DNA from: Planctomycetota bacterium
GTDB lineage: Bacteria; Planctomycetota; UBA1135; GCA-002686595
NCBI GenBank assembly: GCA_029259635.1
Contig: JAJDEU010000057.1
Coordinates: 1-64,000 of the forward strand
Length of the DNA: 64,000 bases
Direction of reading: 5' to 3'
The notes under the pieces were generated by a model. The model was not told the DNA's origin, did no database searches, and was given only the letters and a program-made list of their open reading frames with translations. Position numbers and translations under genes: made by a program. Positions 34,801-43,219 of the stretch are shown here, in pieces (position 1 is the first letter of the stretch; each line of letters opens with the position of its first letter).

Positions 34801-35225
34801 GCGGTAACGAACTCACGCTCCATGCGAGCTTCGCCCAGCTCGACGGGAGCGATCTCGAAGAGGTCCGAGTACCTCTGGACGAACTCGTGAACGGCCCCGC
34901 GCGGTGTGAATCCCCTGGGGGCGGTGAGCAGTGCGGACGTGGAACCGATGTAGTGCGGGGTCCCGAAGAGCTCATGTTCGTCGATGCGCACGCCGCGAAT
35001 GCGTGACCGGAGATGATTCATCGCTTCGATTCGTGCGCTCGTCTGAGTGGCGGACCTCGACTCGAGGATGACGCGACTCACTTCACTGCGCGGGTGATCG
35101 CCTTCAAAGCGCGCGTCGAAGTACGGCAGTCCGCGCTCGCTCGCGGTTGGTGTTTTTTGAGCAATCGCGGGGAGCGCGAAGAGTGTGGAGACGGCAAGTC
35201 CTAATAGGAATCGTGCAGGGATCAT
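31851..35225 (-). CDS. Secreted M36 (fungalysin-like) metalloprotease
   Basis: This 1124-residue exported endopeptidase starts at ATG 35225, giving signal peptide MIPARFLLGLAVSTLFALPA. An N-terminal propeptide (FTP-like, about 60-290) contains THFTFQQQIDGLDIWGAQL. The catalytic domain has the zinc motif HEISH at about residues 500-504 and the downstream GEGWGDYF Glu ligand, both diagnostic of M36. C-terminal beta domains include an immune-inhibitor-A or MAM-like jelly roll (DDFESDLGWTVGD to FVAEDAG-type strands) and the last 115 residues are the CQTDLGFGGPG to SNALELVILP module shared with other exported proteins here. It probably digests extracellular protein. The gene is monocistronic with a terminator downstream. 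Confidence 0.9.
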   Translation of the reverse strand: MIPARFLLGLAVSTLFALPAIAQKTPTASERGLPYFDARFEGDHPRSEVSRVILESRSATQTSARIEAMNHLRSRIRGVRIDEHELFGTPHYIGSTSALLTAPRGFTPRGAVHEFVQRYSDLFEIAPVELGEARMEREFVTAHNGVTHFTFQQQIDGLDIWGAQLKANVTAEGELINISSAMLRRPESGFATEPGIFNAHDALVAAASNVGIDLKEELLPTSSPSGSALRQNWKPNSQLRSDYPITSERIWFAVTKSEIHAAWKVVIPVPGVGHTYEMIIDATNGEVLRRWNMLHFLMQGTEDIVMRVWTEDSPAPGSPGNATPTGFQFPLVPRSLVTITGASVAGASPDGWIDDGGNETFGNNVDAHTDLDGNNVPDLPRPTGSPFRTFDFAINLGVDAPAAYTDGSVANLFYLCNVYHDRLYGLGWDEAASNLQDDNFGLGGVGGDRLSADAQDGSDTNNARFIGGGSDGSSARIEQYVFDSPSPAIDGGFDSDVVYHEISHGLSIRLSGGTVFGEQAGGMGEGWGDYFGISMNAEATDDPDAVYAAGGYATTQLFGSTDNFYFGIRRYPYSTDLSKSPLTYADTDPAQLVVPGGIPNNPGFIGNPADEVHAVGEIWCQALLECRSAMWANLGFAANEELMQLVVDGLKLMPSTPNMLQARDAILQADLLRNGGSNLGELWAGFAKRGMGTSATSPNGSTTSGIVEAFDVPPLVIFTYPSGTTSQLSPSASEIIPLTISTLGSTSLVPNSGVLNYSVNGGAAIAVPLIDLGGGNFNAVLPGFGCFDEVEYFVEVTTNGGVISSPALGAAAPFEATVFTSVTTLFSDDFESDLGWTVGDPSDTASTGVWERGDPVGTAAAPEDDNSAVGVQCFVTEQGLPGGGLGTADVDGGATTLTSPLIDLSSGDATISYARWYSNDTGGAPNADVFRVEVSNGGAWMNVETVGPAGVGTSGGWITHEFLVSDIVPPTSMIQVRFIAEDAGTGSLVEAGVDDFSVFRRNCDVFCQTDLGFGGPGDLALSICGAPLSTGNTARFLLENATPGALSFVLLSDMNAPTPAFGGILIPVPQILVITRKAKMNGRVSAPVTGGNGPVTAYIQTLSVDATQIAGFEISNALELVILP

Positions 35226-35683
35226 GAGGGAGGGACTCAAGAAGCTACGACTCGGCTGGCGAGTCGCGGGGCGGGTGAGGTGAGAGCGTGAGTGAGGTGA
35301 AGAGAAAGTTTGGATCACGCGCTGGTGAGGCGGTGATCCTCGATAGCTGATACTCGCCGGAGGAAGCGAGGTAACGCTCTATGAACGCTAACACTGACTC
35401 GTTGTTCCGCCAACCCGGACACTTGCCTACTAACGGCACGATTGGGCAAAGCGCGAGCAGACGAGTTTTGATTCATCCGGGTTCCCTGCAAATTGAAGTT
35501 AGCCGCGATCCAATCCACCGGATTATCTCGAGAACGAATGACATCGGAGCACAGGCTCACTATCCGGCTCTCTGAGCCCGCAAAGCCCTTCTTTCTCGGC
35601 AAGAGTTCGCGAACGCACGGAACGCGCGAAATTGCGCTCACCATTTTTTGTCGCCCAAAGACCCGTGCTTTATCGTGGAGGGC
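35226..35683. other. Divergent promoter region
   Basis: This 458-base region lies between the M36 protease gene (minus) and a glycoside hydrolase gene (plus). Short frames on both strands show no family pattern. It should carry both promoters; I could not identify the boxes with confidence. Confidence 0.5.
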
Positions 35684-38650
35684 ATGCTCAGCAGCCTTCT
35701 GATCGGAGTTCTTTTTCAGTCTGTCGCGGTCTTTGACGAACCGGATTTTCCGAATTCCGGCGCGTCCGGCCCCTTGCTCGACATCCCTCAGGCGCGAGTA
35801 GCGAAGAGTACCGAAGACCTCGCTCAGCTTCTGCAAGAGGTCAATGTGCTCGCGTGGCGGCATGGAGCCAACTTCCCCGCGGAGTCCTGGCCCGATCTCA
35901 TCCACTTTCTAGAAGGCGGTGGATCGCTCCTTCACTTGAGTGGTGAACCTTTCACACACGCGGTTGTCGGGGCACCGGGAGCGAGAGTCGTTCAACCGCG
36001 ATCCGTGTCGATGCTGAAAGAGCTGCGCTTGAATCAAAGCGTTCGCGTGGACATGAGCGGAGCGCGCCTCGAGTACAAAAGAGTTCACGGGCTTCCCGCG
36101 CCCACCCTCGCGAAAGATTCGTGGGTCTCGATTCTCGAACCAAGGTTCAGCGACACCCGCGACTTCGCGGATGAGGACGGAGCGCCTGGAGCTCGAGACG
36201 CCATCCTTCGGCCGCTCGCTTTCCTTTACAACCCCACGGACGAACCGAACTTCCCTAGCGCCACGGCGAGCTTCGCCATCGATCGACTGCGCGGGCGCTT
36301 CGCCGGAGGCCGGTGGGTCTTCCATCTACTCGACACTCCGCCGTCCGCCGAAGAGCTGACTTATCTACTCCAGGAGGCGAGCCGCAAACCCGTCGATCTC
36401 CGCGTCAATCCGACCTTCGGCTGCTTTCACGAAGGCGAGCGCCCTTCGGTCAACCTGCGCATCCATCGACCTCTCGCTGAAGACCTTCAAGAGCTGAAGG
36501 TCTTCCTGGTCGTCACGCGCCCTGATGGCTCTCAACTTCGAACAGAGCACGAATTGCAAGTGGGACGCCACGCCTCCGAGCTCGTCGCTCTGGATGTCGG
36601 TCAAGCTCCCGGCCTCTATCGGGTAGTCGCTTTCGCCCAAGACTACCCGGCCTTCGAGACCGGCTTTTGGATCATGGATCGCGAGTTGTTCGCCTCGGGA
36701 GACCAGCTCTCCATGGGCTCATGGTCGTTGCTTCGGAATGGCCAGCCCGAGCCCGTCATCGGAACCACGGTCATGTCCGGGTCCGTCCACCGCAAATTCC
36801 TGTTCGAGCCCAACGCGGCGGAGTGGAGTGACACCTTCGCCGAGTTGGCTTCGATCGACATCAACCTTGTGCGAACCGGTGTCTGGTCCGGGTACAAAAA
36901 GATTTCGCTCGATCCGAACGTGGTGGACGAAGGTTTTCTCCGCGCCCTCGAGGCCTATTACTTGAGCGCGAGGAGTCACGGCCTACCTGTCTTGTTTACT
37001 TTTTTCTCGTTCATGCCTGAGGCCTTCGGAGGCAGTAGTCCCTACTTCGATCCGCGCTCGATCGAAGGAGGGCGTGCCTACGTCGCGGCCATTGCGCGGC
37101 GCTTTTCAGGCGCAAAAGAGATCTTGTGGGACTTGATCAACGAGCCCTCTTTCGCCAATCCCGACAAGCTCTGGCAGTGCCGGCCCAATGGCGATCGCTT
37201 TGAACACGCGGCCTTCACGAAGTGGCTGAGGGAGCGTTACTCCGGCTCGCCCGACGGGCGCACTTGGCAAGAGGTCGTGCGCGCGCGTTGGCGGTTGCTC
37301 CCGGATGAAGCGATCGGCATTCCAACCGAAGACGACTTTGCCGAGCGGCATGTGATGGAGAGCCACCGCCCCTACCGCGCGAAGGAGTACGTGCACTTCG
37401 CGCAAGATGCCTTTCGCGACTGGGCGCTCGCGATGTCTACGGCGATTCGGGACTCCGGCTCCTCCGCTCCCATCACCGTCGGACAAGACGAAGGTGGGCT
37501 ACTCGAGCGCCCCAGTCCGCTCTTCCACCACGACGCCGTCGACTTCACCTCGATCCATACCTGGTGGTTCAACGACTCCTTGTTGTGGGACGGCTTCATG
37601 GCGAAAGCGCCCGGTAAGCCCATGCTCGTCAGCGAGAGCGGGATCATGCAGCGTGAGTATTTATCGGGCGAAGTACTAAGAACACCGCAGCAAGCGGCGA
37701 ATCTCCTCGAGCGAAAAATCGCGAGTGCCTTCGCGTCGGGCGCTTTCGGTCTAGTGCAGTGGTGCTACCAGGTGAATCCCTACATGGCTTCGGATAACGA
37801 GGTCGGGATCGGCATTCGCCGAGTGGACGGCAGCTACAAGCCCGAGCTCGACGTCCTGCGCCGCTGGGCGGGCTTCTTCGCTCGCAATCGCGCCGCGCTC
37901 GCGGAGTATCGCGAACCCAAGCTCGTGCTCGTCTTGCCTTCATCCGACCTCTACGGCCCGCGCAGTTTTCAGGAGCAAGGCACGAAGCGAGTCCTGCGCT
38001 CGCTCGTCAACCAACTACCGGTTCAAGTCGTGCCCGAACATCGCACGTCGGCGGATCTCGGAGAACCGGAAAACATCATCCTGCCCTCCTGTCGCGGGAT
38101 TTCAGACGCAGCCTGGCGCGACATCATGGAGGTAGTCGAGAAAGGCGCGACCCTCCGAGTCTCCGGTTGGTTCGAGACCGACGATGCCGGACTGCCCGCG
38201 CACCGCCTCGGCGCCGAGAAGGCCGCGATCTCCTCCATCGAGGTCCAGCGGGGCGTTTGGCATCCCAGGGATCGCGTTGTGCGGTTTTCGCGAGCCGTAT
38301 CTCAGTCATGGAGCCGTGCCAACTTCGGCCCGGATGGCACCCACGACTCCAACGACAGCGTCTACACGATCGAGTGGGGCGAAGGAAAGATCATCCATCA
38401 CGAGCTCCCTCTCGATTGGTCCGAAGATGAGGTTCCGCGGAACAACTCCGCGGCTCGCGCACAGCTCGACGCAGCGGGCCGCGCGTACACCCTGCAGTTC
38501 GGTAACGAACTTCGGCTCGAAATCGTCATCAACGAGTCGAACCTTCCGGCGAAGCCTTGGCCGAGCGCTGATTGGATCCCTCCGGGTCGTGCTCGTGCCG
38601 CGATCTTCAGTAGCTGGAACGGGTTTGACCCCGAAGACTCTTCCAACTAG
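35684..38650 (+). CDS. Exported retaining glycoside hydrolase (clan A-like)
   Basis: This 988-residue product starts with a short hydrophobic leader (MLSSLLIGVLFQSVAVF). An N-terminal region of about 300 residues has GATase-like and Ig-like strands. A TIM barrel at about 400-720 carries the acid/base motif WDLINEPS (E487) and the nucleophile motif MLVSESG (E651), as in clan GH-A enzymes such as GH5, GH2 or GH42 relatives. A beta-galactosidase-trimerisation-like domain may follow (VLPSSDLYGP, IILPSCRGIS). Substrate is unknown; beta-linked mannan, galactan or glucan are options. ATG 35684 was chosen over an upstream TTG at 35648 because it begins the hydrophobic leader. The gene precedes an M29-like gene by 51 bases and may be co-transcribed with it. 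Confidence 0.8.
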   Translation: MLSSLLIGVLFQSVAVFDEPDFPNSGASGPLLDIPQARVAKSTEDLAQLLQEVNVLAWRHGANFPAESWPDLIHFLEGGGSLLHLSGEPFTHAVVGAPGARVVQPRSVSMLKELRLNQSVRVDMSGARLEYKRVHGLPAPTLAKDSWVSILEPRFSDTRDFADEDGAPGARDAILRPLAFLYNPTDEPNFPSATASFAIDRLRGRFAGGRWVFHLLDTPPSAEELTYLLQEASRKPVDLRVNPTFGCFHEGERPSVNLRIHRPLAEDLQELKVFLVVTRPDGSQLRTEHELQVGRHASELVALDVGQAPGLYRVVAFAQDYPAFETGFWIMDRELFASGDQLSMGSWSLLRNGQPEPVIGTTVMSGSVHRKFLFEPNAAEWSDTFAELASIDINLVRTGVWSGYKKISLDPNVVDEGFLRALEAYYLSARSHGLPVLFTFFSFMPEAFGGSSPYFDPRSIEGGRAYVAAIARRFSGAKEILWDLINEPSFANPDKLWQCRPNGDRFEHAAFTKWLRERYSGSPDGRTWQEVVRARWRLLPDEAIGIPTEDDFAERHVMESHRPYRAKEYVHFAQDAFRDWALAMSTAIRDSGSSAPITVGQDEGGLLERPSPLFHHDAVDFTSIHTWWFNDSLLWDGFMAKAPGKPMLVSESGIMQREYLSGEVLRTPQQAANLLERKIASAFASGAFGLVQWCYQVNPYMASDNEVGIGIRRVDGSYKPELDVLRRWAGFFARNRAALAEYREPKLVLVLPSSDLYGPRSFQEQGTKRVLRSLVNQLPVQVVPEHRTSADLGEPENIILPSCRGISDAAWRDIMEVVEKGATLRVSGWFETDDAGLPAHRLGAEKAAISSIEVQRGVWHPRDRVVRFSRAVSQSWSRANFGPDGTHDSNDSVYTIEWGEGKIIHHELPLDWSEDEVPRNNSAARAQLDAAGRAYTLQFGNELRLEIVINESNLPAKPWPSADWIPPGRARAAIFSSWNGFDPEDSSN

Positions 38651-38701
38651 CGCAAGTCGCAGCTTCCGATCGCGCTGTTCGGACACTAGTGTCTCTCCGT
38701 C

Positions 38702-39757
38702 ATGCCCCCTACCGAGAGTCACTTCATCATTCCCGATGACGCCGTTGACACAGCGACGACGCACGTCCGTGACATTCTCTCGTTGGCGTTCGAACATTCC
38801 GACGAACACTCTGCCGTCGTGGTCTTCGATACGGCGTGTCCACTCGCGAGATCGCTGACAACGGCCTATCGCCGCTCGCTACCGACGGCGAACTTCATCG
38901 AGTTTGATCAAGAGCAACCGGAGGCAGTACTCAGCGCGTTCGAGCCTCTCGTTGCCGACGACTTGGTCGTCCTAATTCAGTCCACGAGCTTTCGACTGGC
39001 CGCCTTTCGAATCCGGCTCGAGCTCTTCCGCCGTGGACTCAAAGTTTTAGAACACCCCCACCTCTTCCGAATGTTGGGAGAAGAACCGCTCGTCTATATC
39101 GACGCGCTTCGCTACGACGCGAAGTACTTCCGCGGCGTCGGTGGCGCGCTCAAGCTTCGAATCGACGCTGCGCAGATAGGCGAAGTGGACAGTGGCGGAG
39201 AAGTGCTCGTCTTTGATGCCGCCTTCGAGACTGCCAAGCTCAACGTCGGAGACTACCGCGAGATGAAGAACACCGGCGGGCAGTATCCGATTGGCGAAGT
39301 CTTTACGGAATCCAAAGATCTCGAAGCGGTCAACGGGCGTTTGCGGATTGCCTGCTTTGGTGACACTTCCTATCGAGTCAATGTCCCCGAGCATCCAATC
39401 ACGCTCGTGATCGAAAACGGACGACTGACGCAAGCTATCGACAGCACGCCCGAGTTCGACCAAGTCCTTGAGAACATCCGCGCCGACGAAGGTCAGGTCT
39501 GGGTACGAGAGCTCGGCTTCGGGTTGAACCGCGCGATGACTCCGACTCGAACGGTCAGCGACATCGGCACCTTCGAGCGCATGTGCGGCATTCACCTCTC
39601 GATCGGCGCCAAGCACGTGAGCTACAACAAGCCGAATATTCGCAAGCGCTCGGCCAGACACCATGTCGATGTCTTTGCCGTCACCGAGAGCGTTCGCCTC
39701 GACGACGAATTGGTCTATCGCGACGGAGCATGGATCGTCGACACCGAAGTGAAGTGA
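38702..39757 (+). CDS. M29 aminopeptidase-like protein
   Basis: This 351-residue cytoplasmic-looking protein has an N-terminal Rossmann-like half and a C-terminal half with LGFGLNRAMTPTRTVSDIG and GIHLSIGAKHVSY, patterns seen in M29 (thermophilic) aminopeptidases and the related NicX-type dihydroxypyridine dioxygenases. Metal ligands in those families are Glu, His and Asp; candidates here are in REL, GIHLSIGAKH and the HHVDVFA segment, but I cannot assign them with certainty. The size is below the roughly 400 residues of classical M29 peptidases. Function is therefore an open choice between peptidase and metal-dependent oxygenase or hydrolase. Confidence 0.65.
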   Translation: MPPTESHFIIPDDAVDTATTHVRDILSLAFEHSDEHSAVVVFDTACPLARSLTTAYRRSLPTANFIEFDQEQPEAVLSAFEPLVADDLVVLIQSTSFRLAAFRIRLELFRRGLKVLEHPHLFRMLGEEPLVYIDALRYDAKYFRGVGGALKLRIDAAQIGEVDSGGEVLVFDAAFETAKLNVGDYREMKNTGGQYPIGEVFTESKDLEAVNGRLRIACFGDTSYRVNVPEHPITLVIENGRLTQAIDSTPEFDQVLENIRADEGQVWVRELGFGLNRAMTPTRTVSDIGTFERMCGIHLSIGAKHVSYNKPNIRKRSARHHVDVFAVTESVRLDDELVYRDGAWIVDTEVK

Positions 39758-39772
39758 CCTCCGAGTGCGGAT

Positions 39773-41464
39773 CTACTCGCGCCGCTCGAACTTCAGGCCC
39801 AGCACGCGCCCTGCGTTGAGCTGATAGGAATGAACGGACTGAAAGTCATCCCGAGTGAAGGATATTATTCCAGCCGGGCTCTCGAAGAGATCCAGCGCGA
39901 GCGGCCTCAAAGACGCCGATCGAGCGAGGGGGCTGGAGAAGGTGAGCTGGCCCCCTTCGATTGAAAAAGTCCAGGTCGTGTCGAGCTCGGCCGAGTAGTA
40001 ATCGCCGACGTAGTCCTCCAGTGACATCATGCTGTCGTCCCAGGGCAGATAGGGACCGAGGACTAGAGTGTTGGTCGGCGTTACGGCGACCGCATTCCAG
40101 AATCCAGCCAGCTGGGCTGGTTCGAAGCGAAGCGTTTCCGTCGTGCTCGTCGATCCGAACTCGAGCTCCGAAGTCGGTCGAAACAAGACGGACTCCGCGT
40201 CGATGCTCATATTGAGAGTAGAGCCATCACTCGTGATGGTGACCAGCGTACCGCTTGCTTGGTCGATGTACCGGGACGCAAAGCCCTCGAGTTGCTCGGC
40301 GGCCAGTTCGACAAATTCATAGGAAGGCGAAGGTGCGCTTTGTTTGGGACTCGATGCGGGTGTCGTCTGGCTCGCGGCATCAAAGGCGTCCTTGAGGACG
40401 AGATCGGCGACTTGCAGCGCAAGGCGAGTCGGCCGGATTCTGTCGATGTTCGCGAAAACAATCACAGAGAGCTGCTGATCGGGAAAACGGATCGCGTCGG
40501 CGCGAAAGCCGACGAATGCCCCGCCGTGCGAGACCCTGCGAAGGCCGCGATAGTCATTCATCGTGAGACCGAGCGCGTAGTTCAATTCCGTTCCATCGTT
40601 GAGCCGGCCGCGGGTCTTGAGATCCGCGATTAGCTCTGGTCCACCCACACGAGGCTCATAAAAATTGGAGTCCCAAAGCATCATGTCCTCAACACTGGTG
40701 AAGACGCCGCCATCTCCGCACATCTCAAGAGTCGTATTCGAGATCCTCCAGCTTCCATCCTCTCCCGCTGTATGCCCATCGGCGCGTTGCTTAACCACCC
40801 GCTGGGAGTCGTCATGGAAATGCGTGTTCGTCATCCCCAGCGGCCTGAAGATGAACTCTTCCCCAAACTCGGCAAGTGTCTTTCCGGTCGTCCTCTGAAT
40901 GATGACGGAGATGAGGAAGTAGCCCGAGTTGCTGTACAAATGCCGCGAGCCCGGCGGAAAGTTCAACCCTTCCTGGCGGGCGATCATCGCGAAGGCGTCC
41001 TCGTCGGTATAGAAGTCATCGTCCCCGTGCCCTGCCAGGGTCATCAACCCCAGGTAGTCGCGTATACCACTGGTGTGGTTCAAGAGGTGCCGAACAGTAA
41101 TCGGGCTTCCGTAGTTTGGCAGTTCGGGCAAATACTCATGCACATCCGCGTCCAACGAGAGCGCTCCTTGCTGCTCCGCCAGAACCGCACAGGCCGCGGT
41201 GAATTGCTTTGAGGTCGATCCGATCCGAAGAACAGACGTGCTCGTCAGTGGAATGTCGTGCTCGAGATTAGCCATGCCATATCCACGCGCGTACACGAGC
41301 TCACCCTCACTCAGGATCCCGACTGCGCAGCCAGGGCCGTCCGTTCGATCGTAGGCGGAGAAGATCGCGTCGACGGCCGCTTCGTCGATGGCCAGCTGTG
41401 CACTGGAAAAACCGGCGGCGAACTGCAAGGCGACGATAACGAGAACAGTTGTTTTGATTTTCAT
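39773..41464 (-). CDS. Exported serine hydrolase (beta-lactamase/esterase fold)
   Basis: This 563-residue product has a signal peptide (MKIKTTVLVIVALQFAAGF) and a class C beta-lactamase-like domain with S83-x-x-K86 (GSTSKQF), Y-x-N (LYSNSGYFL) and the KTG-equivalent HGG (VSHGGAFVGF). This family includes esterases, D-aminopeptidases and DD-peptidase relatives; resistance cannot be inferred. A C-terminal beta domain of about 180 residues follows (YIDQASGTLVTITSDGSTLN, DYVGDYYSAELDTTW), as in many such hydrolases. ATG 41464 was chosen because it starts the signal peptide. The gene is convergent with the M29-like gene, 15 bases apart. Confidence 0.87.
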   Translation of the reverse strand: MKIKTTVLVIVALQFAAGFSSAQLAIDEAAVDAIFSAYDRTDGPGCAVGILSEGELVYARGYGMANLEHDIPLTSTSVLRIGSTSKQFTAACAVLAEQQGALSLDADVHEYLPELPNYGSPITVRHLLNHTSGIRDYLGLMTLAGHGDDDFYTDEDAFAMIARQEGLNFPPGSRHLYSNSGYFLISVIIQRTTGKTLAEFGEEFIFRPLGMTNTHFHDDSQRVVKQRADGHTAGEDGSWRISNTTLEMCGDGGVFTSVEDMMLWDSNFYEPRVGGPELIADLKTRGRLNDGTELNYALGLTMNDYRGLRRVSHGGAFVGFRADAIRFPDQQLSVIVFANIDRIRPTRLALQVADLVLKDAFDAASQTTPASSPKQSAPSPSYEFVELAAEQLEGFASRYIDQASGTLVTITSDGSTLNMSIDAESVLFRPTSELEFGSTSTTETLRFEPAQLAGFWNAVAVTPTNTLVLGPYLPWDDSMMSLEDYVGDYYSAELDTTWTFSIEGGQLTFSSPLARSASLRPLALDLFESPAGIISFTRDDFQSVHSYQLNAGRVLGLKFERRE

Positions 41465-41533
41465 AACGGGATCTAGAACGAGAGCCTGACTCAACTTGGG
41501 ATGAACTATTTGCGGCGCGTAGTCAAACCGGAC

Positions 41534-42181
41534 TCAGAAACCGAGCCCGAGCACATCGCGGAACAAGACCACGTAGGCATTGCTCCAGGCTCCCGCCCGG
41601 AAGAAGCTGACGGACATGTTGGGGAACCCGACGAACGGGCGCAGAACCCATGCGAGTTGAATCACCACAAAGACGTACAGGATCACCCAGGACCAACGAC
41701 CGATGTTGTGGCGCGAGTCTTGCCGGATAAGAGGCTCGTAGTGACGGCTCAGTGTTCGCTGTCCAGCAAGCGTGGAGATCGCGAAGAGCACGCCGTTGAA
41801 AAAGACGGCGTACTGGTAGTCGCTGCCCGAGATATAGATGAAGACGATGATCGGTAGCAGTGCCATCAACGAGGCGGCTACAGTCGCCTGGGCGGCGAGG
41901 ACTCCGCGAAGAGATGCGCCGAAGTCGTCGCGAAGGCCGAGCAAAGTGTTGAGAACGAAGAAGCTAGGCAGGCACACCAAGGTGGAGATCATGAGCAACA
42001 TCGGGACCTTGAGTCCCGAGTACAGCGCTTGAAGTGGACGGCCACCAAAGAAGCCCATGCCGGTGCCGTACAGAAACCCAGCGACGCCCAGTAGCACGGC
42101 GAGATGCGCGGCGGGCACTCGTCCGCGCCCTACCGCATAGCGGCCTTCCGCCCGCAGCAGTCCGTCGTATTCCGATATCAC
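41534..42181 (-). CDS. Multi-pass membrane protein, tandem paralogue B
   Basis: This 215-residue product has about six membrane segments. It shares a pattern with the upstream neighbour: an opening helix with GxGxGFFGG, the KVPMLLMISTLVCLPSFFVLN segment, and a final helix ending AWVLRPFVGFP. The start is GTG at 42181, overlapping the upstream stop as GTGA. The two genes look like an ancient tandem duplication encoding partners of one membrane complex. I do not recognise a named family; no catalytic motif is visible. Confidence 0.7.
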   Translation of the reverse strand: MISEYDGLLRAEGRYAVGRGRVPAAHLAVLLGVAGFLYGTGMGFFGGRPLQALYSGLKVPMLLMISTLVCLPSFFVLNTLLGLRDDFGASLRGVLAAQATVAASLMALLPIIVFIYISGSDYQYAVFFNGVLFAISTLAGQRTLSRHYEPLIRQDSRHNIGRWSWVILYVFVVIQLAWVLRPFVGFPNMSVSFFRAGAWSNAYVVLFRDVLGLGF

Positions 42182-42939
42182 ACGAACAGCTGGCCGATGG
42201 CCTTGAAGAAGGCTTCGAAGAAGTTGGACTCTCGTTCAGAGCGAAAGAGCTCGAAAGGCAGTCCCGGCGTTCCGATGAACGGCCGCAACACCCAGCCCAT
42301 TTGCGCTCCCACGCAGCCGTAGATCAGAATCCAAAAGGTAAAGACGCGCAGGCTGGCGAGCTTCTTTGGACGGGGCCGAAGACTCTCCCTCGCCGACGAC
42401 TCCGACAGATCGGTTGGATTCTCTCTCGGCTCCTCCTTCACTTCGAAGACCGCATTCAACGCGGTGCGGAGAAAGCCCAAGCCCACCAAACCACTCACGA
42501 TAAAGAAGGCCACGTTCAAGATGATCATGAACGGATAGCTCTCGGTGCTGAACGTGAAGAAACCCGTGACCGGTCCGAGACCTGCGAGCAGCGCGAGATT
42601 GGCGGTCACTCCCATGAGCAGCAACCTCAGCGTGGCACCGTGACGCAGGCGAGAGTCAAATAGTGCGGAGACGACGTAGAGCGAGGGATACGTCACCACG
42701 AGCGTCAGGATGAAGAGAAGCGGAACCTTTAGAATCGTTGCGAGCAGCTGCTCATAGCTCGCGTTGGTCGCGCGCATCGTCGCGAACAGCCCCATGAAAA
42801 TTCCGTACGCACCGCCGAGGAGCAGGCCAGCGAGGACAAGCGTTCGGATAGGGACATCGATTTTCCCTTCCGCGAGATCTTCTTTGCGAGTCCGGCGCCC
42901 GCGAAGCACTTCATCAATCGTCTTAAAGAATCCACTCAT
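42178..42939 (-). CDS. Multi-pass membrane protein, tandem paralogue A
   Basis: This 253-residue product begins MSGFFKTIDEVLRGRR (ATG 42939) with a charged N-terminal stretch, then about six membrane helices. KVPLLFILTLVVTYPSLYVV and QMGWVLRPFIGTPG match the corresponding segments of the downstream paralogue. A charged cytoplasmic linker of about 35 residues (EVKEEPRENPTDLSES) separates helices four and five. Function is unknown; a transport or membrane-organising role is possible only as a guess from topology. Confidence 0.7.
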   Translation of the reverse strand: MSGFFKTIDEVLRGRRTRKEDLAEGKIDVPIRTLVLAGLLLGGAYGIFMGLFATMRATNASYEQLLATILKVPLLFILTLVVTYPSLYVVSALFDSRLRHGATLRLLLMGVTANLALLAGLGPVTGFFTFSTESYPFMIILNVAFFIVSGLVGLGFLRTALNAVFEVKEEPRENPTDLSESSARESLRPRPKKLASLRVFTFWILIYGCVGAQMGWVLRPFIGTPGLPFELFRSERESNFFEAFFKAIGQLFV

Positions 42940-43219
42940 TGGCTCGCCACTCCTCGTGAACCTAAATCGATCGAGTGCGGCGCCAGGTTCAAACGCCGCC
43001 AGCTTCACTCCCCGACCTCCAGCGGACTCAAGATGAACGCAGTTCGCAACCCCCGCCCTCTAAAGCATCCGCCAGTCCTCTTGCCGACCACCCTCACGGT
43101 CTCATGCAGCGCATTCGTCTAGAGCAGAGAACGAATCTTTCACATCGCGAGGCCAAGCACGAACCCCACTCCGCTCCGCTCCCGTTCGGAGGAACCGTCC
43201 TTGATCCACCGACTTCGAA

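Noticed and set aside
33861-35006. 381-codon plus-strand frame opposite the M36 protease
   Set aside because: No recognisable motifs, and it lies wholly within a gene with zinc-protease signatures on the other strand.
39773-41464. Beta-lactamase giving antibiotic resistance
   Set aside because: The family motifs fit a wide set of serine esterases and peptidases, and the C-terminal domain is not that of a class C beta-lactamase.
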